From Clostridia bacterium (lineage in GTDB: Bacteria; Bacillota; Clostridia; Lachnospirales; Lachnospiraceae), in assembly GCA_003246295.1 (NCBI GenBank), contig QKAS01000032.1, positions 62,001 through 126,000 on the forward strand: a stretch of DNA of 64,000 nt, written 5' to 3'. The notes under the pieces are model-generated. The model was not told where the DNA came from. It saw only the letters and a program-made list of their open reading frames with translations, and searched no databases. The translations under genes and the position numbers were made by a program. This document shows positions 46,100-52,841 of the stretch, in pieces (position 1 is the stretch's first letter; each line of letters opens with the position of its first letter).

Positions 46100-48796
46100 T
46101 TATAGATTCTTTTTGTTATAAAATGATTCTGCAAAGACTCTGACCAGGGATGGATCAAACGCTGTTCCTGCATTTTTAAGTATTTCCAACATAGCTTCCT
46201 CTGAAGACATGGCTTTTTTATATACCCTTCCAGAAGTCATGGCTTCATACGCATCTGCTATTGCAATGATTCTGCTATAAAGAGGAATTGCTTCTCCTTT
46301 TAATTTTCTTGGATAGCCGCTACCATCCCATTTTTCATGATGTGAAAGTACGTAATTTGCCATCGCAGAATACTCTTCCATTGATTTTAATATTTGATAA
46401 CCTGCCTCCGGATGCCTTTTTACAACACTATACTCATCTTCTGTCAAACTGCCTCGTTTTTTAAATATCATTTTTGGAATTACAATTTCACCAATGTCAT
46501 GTAATAGGCAAATATCTTCTAACTCATTGATTTCCTCATCCAGTAAAGGAATCGCTCTTCCTATATCACATGCAACCTGAGATATGATACTTCTACTTTT
46601 CTTCCCTACCAGATATTCCTGCTCCAAATTTCTTAAAATCCTCATAAAAGTGCGTGTCCGCATTTCTCTTCCCGTTTCAAGTTTATTGCGATACATATTA
46701 TTGTCTGCCATTTTTAAAATTTCATCGATTGATTCATCTGCTCTTTTTTTAACAGAAAATCCTGCTGCTACTGAAACGACAACTGTCTGTCTGGTTGATT
46801 TTTTACATGCTTTTTGTATCCTCTGCATAATCATTTCGCAATTTTGAGAATCTGTCTTTGGTAATAAAACAGCAAACTCGTCTCCACCAAGACGCGCCGC
46901 AATCTCATCATGCCTGCATTCTGTTTTTATAATCTGCGCAACCTTTTTTAGTAATTGATCTCCTTCTTCATGTCCAAATGCATCATTGGTAAGCTTCAGA
47001 CCATTCACATCAATCATAATAACCGACAACGGAAGGTTTCTTTTTGTGTCAAGTCTGATCATTTCCTCTTCAAAAAATCTTCTATTATAAAGACCAGTGA
47101 GATAATCATGTAAACTTAGATACAAAGAATCAATTTGTTTTTTCTTTGACTCTGTCACATTCTTAAAAATCATAACTGAACCCTGTACTTTTGAATCTAT
47201 GCTATATACAGGTGAAACTGTAGTCTCTATTAATATTTCTTGATTATGCATATTTGCAGCAAGTAATTGATCATATTGAATACGTTTTCCACTCAGTCTT
47301 ACTTCTTCAACAGGATTGATATCTCTTCCTGAAAGCGGATCTCTTAACACTGCAAAAATTCTATCTATTTTTTTCCCTGAAGCATCCTGTTGATCAATAC
47401 CACATAATTGTGCTGCAGCCTGGTTCATTATTTTTATTTCATCATTTTCATCAAAAGAAATAACACCATCACCAATGGATAATAAGGTTGTCTGATATAA
47501 TTCTTTTTGTAAAAATAATGTATCTTCTAATACTTTTCTGCCAGAAACATCTCTTGCAGCTGCAAAATAATCTGAGCCATGTGGTTTTATACTCCACTCA
47601 ATCATACGGTATTCATTACTGCTGGTACGTATTTGATTTACAAAGTTCAAAACTGTTTTCCCATTTTCCAGTTCTTTGAAAATTTGCTCAGTATGCCATA
47701 TATCCTGTTCATGCACAAAATCAGTTACTTTTTTGCCAACCATATCCTCTGCCTTATAGCCAAAAATCTGTTCCCATGCCTTATTCAACTTAGAGAATTG
47801 TCCAAATTGGTCAAGGATACACAAAAAATCAAGACTGACCAGAAAAAACGACTCCATCTCACTTGTTTTCTCAATAATCTCTTCTTCATTCGATTTTCGT
47901 TTCATAAGCGTAAGTAATAACTGCCCATAGTTTGTCAAAAGGCTGGCTATCATATCCTGCTGTTTTTCCTCTTTTTCAGAGAATTCAAACGAAAGGAAAC
48001 CAAAGCATTCCTTCTTAGACATAATTGGAACCATAAGCATAGTTAATATATGATTCTCTTCCAGATATTCTTTTTCTTCATCGCTCACCTTGCTATTTTG
48101 ACTTTGAATCCAGTTCACATTGCCCTTTTTATTACTCTTTAGCCATTTTGATATGCTGATTCCAAAGTCTTTCGATTTCACATTTCTATCTTCTTTAAAT
48201 TTATCATCCCAATGGTAAAGACAACGAGCTTGTGTATAATCGGAATTGTATTTCATGAAAAAAACTCTGTTTGCTTTAATAAAGTAACTTATTTTTTCAA
48301 GAGACCTAATCACAGAAGTATCCATCGCATTTATTTTAACGTTCAAGAATTCTGACGAAATGTCAAATAATAACTTTTGCATTATAATCTGCTTCTCAAG
48401 TTCAACCTTATATTTGTGCGCTGTCTGTTCCAGAAGTTCCTGTTCTGTGATATCAGATAAAATAACAAGGTACCTACTATCCCCCTGAACCTTGATATAT
48501 TTTAGATTTGCTCTATAAAAGTGTTCCCTGCCTTTTTGGGGTAATTTATAATATATGGTTCTATTCTGATTTGCTTTTGTGTAATTTAATTCAGCTTCAA
48601 ACATATCTGCCATTTCAGGCCAAAATATATCCCTGATATTTTTCCCAATAATTTGATATTTAGGCACAAAAAGAAGCTCCTGATCAGGAGTCATAACTTT
48701 TATAAAAACATACTGCTCATCTAGCTCAAAGATTGTGTCATTCAAGTGATTTAGAATTGTGTCCATTTCTTCTAATTCATATTCAGAATGATCCAT
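46100..48796 (-). CDS. PAS/GAF sensor with GGDEF and HD-GYP domains
   Basis: Soluble signalling protein of 898 aa that may both make and break cyclic di-GMP. In order: PAS (about 15-120), a GAF-like domain (about 130-310), two further PAS domains (about 310-430 and 440-560), GGDEF (about 560-715) and HD-GYP (about 720-895). The cyclase motif GGDEF is intact near 635. The inhibitory site before it reads RHDE instead of RxxD. The HD-GYP core is intact: LLHDIGEIVIP, HPEAGYQIL, HHEKWDGSGYP. The ATG at 48796 has GGAGG close upstream; a TTG at 48829 is unlikely. No membrane segment is seen, so it senses an internal signal. Confidence 0.9.
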   Translation of the reverse strand: MDHSEYELEEMDTILNHLNDTIFELDEQYVFIKVMTPDQELLFVPKYQIIGKNIRDIFWPEMADMFEAELNYTKANQNRTIYYKLPQKGREHFYRANLKYIKVQGDSRYLVILSDITEQELLEQTAHKYKVELEKQIIMQKLLFDISSEFLNVKINAMDTSVIRSLEKISYFIKANRVFFMKYNSDYTQARCLYHWDDKFKEDRNVKSKDFGISISKWLKSNKKGNVNWIQSQNSKVSDEEKEYLEENHILTMLMVPIMSKKECFGFLSFEFSEKEEKQQDMIASLLTNYGQLLLTLMKRKSNEEEIIEKTSEMESFFLVSLDFLCILDQFGQFSKLNKAWEQIFGYKAEDMVGKKVTDFVHEQDIWHTEQIFKELENGKTVLNFVNQIRTSSNEYRMIEWSIKPHGSDYFAAARDVSGRKVLEDTLFLQKELYQTTLLSIGDGVISFDENDEIKIMNQAAAQLCGIDQQDASGKKIDRIFAVLRDPLSGRDINPVEEVRLSGKRIQYDQLLAANMHNQEILIETTVSPVYSIDSKVQGSVMIFKNVTESKKKQIDSLYLSLHDYLTGLYNRRFFEEEMIRLDTKRNLPLSVIMIDVNGLKLTNDAFGHEEGDQLLKKVAQIIKTECRHDEIAARLGGDEFAVLLPKTDSQNCEMIMQRIQKACKKSTRQTVVVSVAAGFSVKKRADESIDEILKMADNNMYRNKLETGREMRTRTFMRILRNLEQEYLVGKKSRSIISQVACDIGRAIPLLDEEINELEDICLLHDIGEIVIPKMIFKKRGSLTEDEYSVVKRHPEAGYQILKSMEEYSAMANYVLSHHEKWDGSGYPRKLKGEAIPLYSRIIAIADAYEAMTSGRVYKKAMSSEEAMLEILKNAGTAFDPSLVRVFAESFYNKKNL

Positions 48797-48850
48797 ATTC
48801 CTCCAATCCGGCAGGAACCATATAAACAAAACTTTGATCAGTTCAATCCT

Positions 48851-49699
48851 TTACCAGCCAAGATCCACCAGTGGCTGTCTGTCTGGATGCTCTCCTGACC
48901 AACCAGTCTGAGGCATCGTATGAAGAATAGACATATCTTCTTCACTGATTTCAAAATCAAAAATTTCAAGATTCTGGTGCATTCTAATTTTACTTGATGC
49001 TTTTGGTAATGAAACGAGACCATTTTGATATATGAACCTTAAGCAGATTTGTGCCGGTGTACGACCATATTTTTCAGCAATCTCGCAAACTGTTCGATCC
49101 GAAAGCACTGCTGCTCTCCCAAGTGGACTCCATGCTTCCACAATAATATTATGTTCTTTGCAGAAATCAACAACATATTTTTGTGTATAACCCGGATGGA
49201 ATTCAATTTGATTCACCATCGGTTTTATTTTAACCTGTTCAAGAAGCGGTATCATATGGTGAGGGTAAAAATTACTCAAACCAATTGCTCTTACTTTACC
49301 CTGCTGATACAACTCTTCCATAGCTCTCCAAGTTTCAAGATCTTCCTCTTTCCATTGATCCGTTTCCAAATTATTTTTAGGCCAGTGAATTAGAAACAGA
49401 TCAAGATAATCTGTTTTTAAATTAAGAAGACTTTTTTCAAACGAACGAATACAAGACTGATACCCCAACTTTGTCTTCCAGACTTTTGATGTGAGAAATA
49501 ATTCATTTCTAGCTACATTACAATGCATCAGGGAATCGCCGATTTGTTCTTCATTGTCATAAAAAGCTGCTGTGTCAATCAATCTGTAGCCTTCTTCAAT
49601 TGCCTTCGAAACAATTCCGGGATCCTCCTTTACTGCGATCCAGGTTCCAAATCCAATTGCAGGTATTTTAACACCATTGCTTAACGTAAATTCTTTCAT
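48851..49699 (-). CDS. Aldo/keto reductase
   Basis: NADPH-dependent oxidoreductase of 282 aa. It starts TLSNGVKIPAIGFGTW and keeps the catalytic tetrad Asp42, Tyr47, Lys72 and His105, with IGLSNFYPHH and the NADPH-binding PLGRAAV and IPKA-like SLPKASSKIR segments. It belongs to the 2,5-diketo-gluconate reductase/YvgN-like branch; the substrate cannot be told. It lies between the c-di-GMP gene and the LiaF-like operon, with no close operon partner. Confidence 0.93.
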   Translation of the reverse strand: MKEFTLSNGVKIPAIGFGTWIAVKEDPGIVSKAIEEGYRLIDTAAFYDNEEQIGDSLMHCNVARNELFLTSKVWKTKLGYQSCIRSFEKSLLNLKTDYLDLFLIHWPKNNLETDQWKEEDLETWRAMEELYQQGKVRAIGLSNFYPHHMIPLLEQVKIKPMVNQIEFHPGYTQKYVVDFCKEHNIIVEAWSPLGRAAVLSDRTVCEIAEKYGRTPAQICLRFIYQNGLVSLPKASSKIRMHQNLEIFDFEISEEDMSILHTMPQTGWSGEHPDRQPLVDLGW

Positions 49700-49828
49700 G
49701 AATCCATCACGACCTCTCTTATATTATTTCTGACAATATGACATTCTTTTGATAATTATAACATATCATCAGTATTTTTACACTATTATCATTCAAAAAG
49801 AATGGAAGAAAGAAGTGAATTTCGTCAT

Positions 49829-49867
49829 GGAAAAAGACTGTCGAACCCATAGCAATTCAACAGTCTT
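49829..49867 (-). terminator. Terminator after the LytTR/LiaF-like operon
   Basis: A 12-bp stem (49834-49845 with 49856-49867) with one U-G pair and a 10-nt loop, followed on the minus strand by TTTTTCC. Confidence 0.8.
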
Positions 49868-49895
49868 ACAATACTAATATATTTTACGATAACCT

Positions 49896-50609
49896 TTACA
49901 CATAAATGATTTCAACTCCTGCAAATTTTACATTTCCTTTTATAAAAACTGTCGGAGTATTGCTTGCCTCTTTTCTATTCTTTTCACTTAGTCCTCCAAG
50001 TGATGTGTTGACCTGTAATACAGTATTCCATGTCTTTGGTATGTAAAGTTCAACTCCTGAGAAAGATGCATCTAACCAAATAACTGCCTGATTATTTTGA
50101 ATCATTGCATGATCAAAATATACTTTCATGGCACCAAAAGAGCAGTTAATATTTGCGCGTTCAAATTGATCTGTATTGATATATTTAATACTTGATCCAA
50201 AGCTTACAGAACAATCAACAACATTACCATCTGGTTCATTTATGATGGTATCAAAATGTTCTTTCTCATGACTCCATTCATGATTATAACAACCGTGATG
50301 CCATTTTCCTGGTTTCTTAAACAAAATTGATAAACCAATCGAACCAAGTAACGCTGTCAGTAATACAGGCCATGGTGTCAGGTTTGTAATCTTCCACTCT
50401 TCTGCAAATATGATACAGATAAATGCAGCTGGAAATAAAATTCCCCCAAAGTTCATATGAATCAAGCTGTCAATCATAATTCCCGCAAGTATCACAGATG
50501 CTGCAATCCCAAAAAATCCAACGCCTGTTACAAATCCAAGCTGGCTGACAATGATTAATACTGCCCCAATCAAAAATAACAGTCCCCAGTAAATATCTTT
50601 TCTTTTCAT
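49896..50609 (-). CDS. LiaF-like membrane protein (cell-wall-active antibiotic response family)
   Basis: A 237-aa membrane protein. Four hydrophobic helices fill the first ~95 residues, followed by a charged loop and a beta-rich soluble domain (about 130-237) with repeated short strands (VVDCSVSFGSSIKYI, NINCSFGAMKVYF). This is the C-terminal LiaF/YvqF (DUF2154-like) domain. LiaF represses the LiaRS envelope-stress system in bacilli; here no LiaRS pair is adjacent. It is coupled (ATGA overlap) to a LytTR regulator that probably controls or is controlled by it. Confidence 0.82.
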   Translation of the reverse strand: MKRKDIYWGLLFLIGAVLIIVSQLGFVTGVGFFGIAASVILAGIMIDSLIHMNFGGILFPAAFICIIFAEEWKITNLTPWPVLLTALLGSIGLSILFKKPGKWHHGCYNHEWSHEKEHFDTIINEPDGNVVDCSVSFGSSIKYINTDQFERANINCSFGAMKVYFDHAMIQNNQAVIWLDASFSGVELYIPKTWNTVLQVNTSLGGLSEKNRKEASNTPTVFIKGNVKFAGVEIIYV

Positions 50610-51067
50610 ATTCCCATCCTCTTATCTTCTAATCTTGATTTTAATGCTTTATAATAATTTCTGGACACAAAAACCTGTTTGTGTGTGCTTAAAAGCTGGA
50701 CCACGCTTGAAGCTGTCAGATTTTTTGTAATAGAGTAAACATACCTGGTATTCAGAATCGTAGACTTTGAAACTCTCATAAAATTTCCAGGGAGTATTTC
50801 TTCCAACTCATATAGTCTGATTCGAATTTGATACATATCATTTGCTGTATGTGCACTGATACAGCTGCTATCAGTTTCAAAAAACAATACTTTCTGTAGC
50901 GGAATATAGAATTCTGTGTTTTCTTTATATAACACAAGATTCTGCTCTCTTTTTTCCAGTTCTGTCACTTCTTGATAAATCCGATTTACCCTCTCATTCA
51001 AAACAGGGCATTTGATTATCACTTCCTCTTGCGTCAGTTGTTCATCAATTTCAATTTTCACTTTCAT
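50606..51067 (-). CDS. Stand-alone LytTR DNA-binding regulator
   Basis: A 153-aa protein with an N-terminal helical part (about 1-45) and a LytTR DNA-binding domain (about 50-150): IPLQKVLFFETDSSCISAHT, FMRVSKSTILNTRYV and the closing VFVSRNYYKALKSRL. No receiver domain is present. LytTR proteins of this type usually sit beside a small membrane protein that tunes them; here the overlapping gene is LiaF-like. A promoter lies just upstream. Confidence 0.9.
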   Translation of the reverse strand: MKVKIEIDEQLTQEEVIIKCPVLNERVNRIYQEVTELEKREQNLVLYKENTEFYIPLQKVLFFETDSSCISAHTANDMYQIRIRLYELEEILPGNFMRVSKSTILNTRYVYSITKNLTASSVVQLLSTHKQVFVSRNYYKALKSRLEDKRMGI

Positions 51068-51106
51068 GATTACACCCTGTCTTTTTTATTTCGTATCCAT
51101 GCACCT

Positions 51107-51134
51107 ATTATACCAAGACTGCGTTTGATGTAAA
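51107..51134 (-). promoter_or_regulatory. Promoter of the LytTR/LiaF-like operon, with adjacent inverted repeat
   Basis: TTTACA (51129-51134) and perfect TATAAT (51107-51112) are 16 bp apart on the minus strand. An AACCT-AAG-AGGTT inverted repeat (51142-51154) lies directly upstream of the -35 and could bind the regulator. Confidence 0.65.
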
Positions 51135-51207
51135 TAGTTGTAACCTAAGAGGTTGATTCTATGCGATATCAGGTAAATAATAGAGCCTCAAACCGCAAAA
51201 AAACATT

Positions 51208-52095
51208 TTATCCAACATTTTTTCTATCAGTTTTAAAAAACAGTATTACTGCTATAATGATAAGCGGAAGTCCACCAATAAGGCCTGTAACTGCCGGGCC
51301 AAGCAATGTGTTATAGCTACCTTTTAGCAGATAAATTGGCAATGCTGCGCCAGCATTGACTGTCGAATGTATCATGGCCGCAGGAATAGCGCTTTGTAGT
51401 TTAATCGATACATATCCTTCTATCACTCCGAGTGAAATACAGAAAATAATCATAGCTAGAATGCCTAGAAATGGATAACCCCAGTAATCAGTTCCATAAT
51501 TGTGCCCCATAACAATAATGGGTAAGTGCCAGATTCCCCATATTAACCCCGTTATCATTAACGAAGCCCTGTCAGATAAAAACACACGCATTTTGGGAAG
51601 CAAATATCCTCTCCAGCCAAGTTCTTCGCCAAGAGTCGGTATGATGTTTACAATTGGACCAATGACAATAAAAATAAGAACCTGAATCATCAGAAGATTG
51701 GATGCGTTAAGCCCCTGGTTACCGCCTGAAGCTACCAGTCCTTTTAGTGTTGTAAGTTCTGGATCAAAAGAATTAGGGAAAATCATAAAATAAACTGTTC
51801 CACTTAGAAGCAATAAAATTGCCGGTCCGAAGTACACAAGCAGATAATCTTTCACATGCCCTTTGAATTGGGGGCGCAGATACATATTCTTAAAACCTTC
51901 TTTTGTAATAAGACGTGTTAGTAAATTACACAGTGCAGGTACAAACATTGCTGATGCCAGAATTATAACTGAATAACCACTTCCATAGGTCAGACCGCAG
52001 ATCGGTATCAACATAAATATGCTCCATGTAATGACGATTGTGAGCACAATAAACAGAATCAGTCGTTTTTTTGTTTCCAATTTTTCTTGTTGCAT
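51208..52095 (-). CDS. CPBP family intramembrane metalloprotease (CAAX-protease-like)
   Basis: A 295-aa polytopic membrane protein with about eight hydrophobic helices. The active-site motifs of the ABI/CPBP family are intact: EELGWRGYLLP (Glu157, Glu158, Arg162), WGIWHLP (His190) and HSTVNA (His243, Asn247). In Firmicutes such proteins act in bacteriocin immunity or envelope processing; the target here is unknown. AGGGG lies about 10 nt before the ATG. Confidence 0.9.
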   Translation of the reverse strand: MQQEKLETKKRLILFIVLTIVITWSIFMLIPICGLTYGSGYSVIILASAMFVPALCNLLTRLITKEGFKNMYLRPQFKGHVKDYLLVYFGPAILLLLSGTVYFMIFPNSFDPELTTLKGLVASGGNQGLNASNLLMIQVLIFIVIGPIVNIIPTLGEELGWRGYLLPKMRVFLSDRASLMITGLIWGIWHLPIIVMGHNYGTDYWGYPFLGILAMIIFCISLGVIEGYVSIKLQSAIPAAMIHSTVNAGAALPIYLLKGSYNTLLGPAVTGLIGGLPLIIIAVILFFKTDRKNVG

Positions 52096-52119
52096 AAAAT
52101 TATTCCCCTCTAATCAATA

Positions 52120-52355
52120 TTATTTACAGTTGTTTTGAAGCTTTTCGGTTATACTTTGAAAACGCTTCACATCCGAGAGACATGAAAATACAGGACTATT
52201 AACAATCACATCAAACATGCTTTTCCTAATCGTTTTATCGTCTCGGGGAAGGTCCGTTCCAAGATCAAGTTGATTCAGCCAACCATCCAGACGGTCAAAA
52301 AAAGTATCTCCATGCAAACACAAGGGATAAATATCACTTGTACATATGATATAGC
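52120..52355 (-). pseudogene. Possible gene remnant next to tRNA-Leu
   Basis: An open frame of ~78 codons ending at 52120, whose only in-frame ATGs upstream (52386 and 52374) lie inside the tRNA terminator, so it has no convincing start. The residues look protein-like (FFDRLDGWLNQLDLGTDLP and SPVFSCLSDVKRFQSITEKLQ) and recall the C-terminal end of a TPR-containing regulator. It may be the 3' remnant of a decayed gene. I do not recognise the parent. A chance open frame is also possible. Confidence 0.3.
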
Positions 52356-52394
52356 AAAAAAACCTTGAAATCATTACTGATTTCAAGGTTTTTT
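52356..52394 (-). terminator. Terminator of tRNA-Leu
   Basis: A 17-bp stem AAAAAACCTTGAAATCA / TGATTTCAAGGTTTTTT with a 4-nt loop begins 3 nt after the tRNA and gives a T-run on the minus strand. Confidence 0.9.
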
Positions 52395-52396
52395 AC

Positions 52397-52479
52397 TGCC
52401 GGCGGCGGGACTTGAACCCGCACGTGGTTGCCCACAACAGATTTTGAGTCTGCCTCGTCTGCCATTCCGACACGCCGGC
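52397..52479 (-). tRNA. tRNA-Leu (anticodon CAA)
   Basis: An 83-nt class II tRNA. Acceptor arms GCCGGCG / CGCCGGC pair fully with discriminator A. The anticodon loop is CTCAAAA, giving anticodon CAA for codon UUG. A long variable arm (GTGG-GCAA-CCAC) and the T loop GGTTCAAGTCC are present. The 3' CCA is not encoded. Confidence 0.97.
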
Positions 52480-52523
52480 CTTTGGAAGCTTCATTTTTTA
52501 AAATGGAAGAACAACCGAATTAC

Positions 52524-52552
52524 ATGTTATCATATTCACGTCTTTCTGACAA
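52524..52552 (-). promoter_or_regulatory. Promoter of tRNA-Leu
   Basis: TTGTCA (52547-52552) and TAACAT (52524-52529) are 17 bp apart on the minus strand, about 45 nt before the tRNA 5' end. It diverges from the exporter promoter. Confidence 0.6.
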
Positions 52553-52598
52553 GAATAAAATCAATATTTTATTTTTTTCTGAATGTTTTAAAAAAAGA

Positions 52599-52627
52599 TT
52601 GACTTTTAAATCAACTAAGTCTATGTT
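52599..52627 (+). promoter_or_regulatory. Promoter of the leader-ABC exporter operon
   Basis: TTGACT (52599-52604) and TATGTT (52622-52627) are 17 bp apart. The transcript would begin about 30 nt before the leader ORF. Confidence 0.65.
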
Positions 52628-52662
52628 ATAAATAACTAAACTAATTTAAGGAGGTATAAACA

Positions 52663-52752
52663 ATGTTATCAATTAATTCATTTTATCATAAAATTAAACT
52701 TAATAATAACTTATCGTTATACAGCCTCCTGACCAGTATTATAATGTCTTAG
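52663..52752 (+). CDS. 29-aa leader peptide of the ABC exporter operon (BmrB-like role)
   Basis: A short ORF, ATG to TAG, coding MLSINSFYHKIKLNNN and then LSLYSLLTSIIMS. It has the best Shine-Dalgarno in the area, AAGGAGGT at 52648-52655, 7 nt before the ATG. It lies between the promoter and an intrinsic terminator, ahead of a BmrC/BmrD-like exporter pair. Codons 22-23 contain CCTCCT (52725-52730), which can pair with the leader's own Shine-Dalgarno. The last codons and the stop lie in a separate stem-loop (52741-52766). In B. subtilis, the bmrB leader couples translation stress to bmrCD read-through; I infer a similar role by layout. The peptide itself is not known to me. Confidence 0.7.
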   Translation: MLSINSFYHKIKLNNNLSLYSLLTSIIMS

Positions 52753-52766
52753 TTTAAGATTATTAT
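52741..52766 (+). promoter_or_regulatory. Stem-loop spanning the leader stop codon
   Basis: GTCTTA pairs with TAAGAT around a GTT loop, extended by ATAAT with ATTAT across a one-base bulge. The leader stop TAG (52750-52752) lies at the top of the stem. A terminating or stalled ribosome would keep it open. Confidence 0.5.
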
Positions 52767-52785
52767 GCAACTTTATATTGATTTC

Positions 52786-52817
52786 AGGCCGTGGTGTATA
52801 CCACGGCTTTTTTTATT
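52786..52817 (+). terminator. Attenuator terminator ahead of the ABC exporter
   Basis: A perfect 8-bp GC-rich stem GCCGTGGT / ACCACGGC with a GTAT loop (52788-52807), followed by TTTTTTTATT and more T. It stands between the leader ORF and the first exporter gene, 25 nt before its TTG start, so the exporter needs read-through. Confidence 0.88.
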
Positions 52818-52841
52818 ATTTTTTTGAAAAGGAGAATTATT

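Noticed and set aside
52791..52841. Upstream extension of the first exporter gene from a GTG at 52791
   Set aside because: This would begin inside the terminator stem and T-run, with no Shine-Dalgarno; the TTG at 52842 has AAAAGGAG 7 nt before it.
52599..52841. T-box or metabolite riboswitch for the exporter leader
   Set aside because: No T-box sequence, specifier loop or known aptamer core is seen; a translated short ORF explains the region better.
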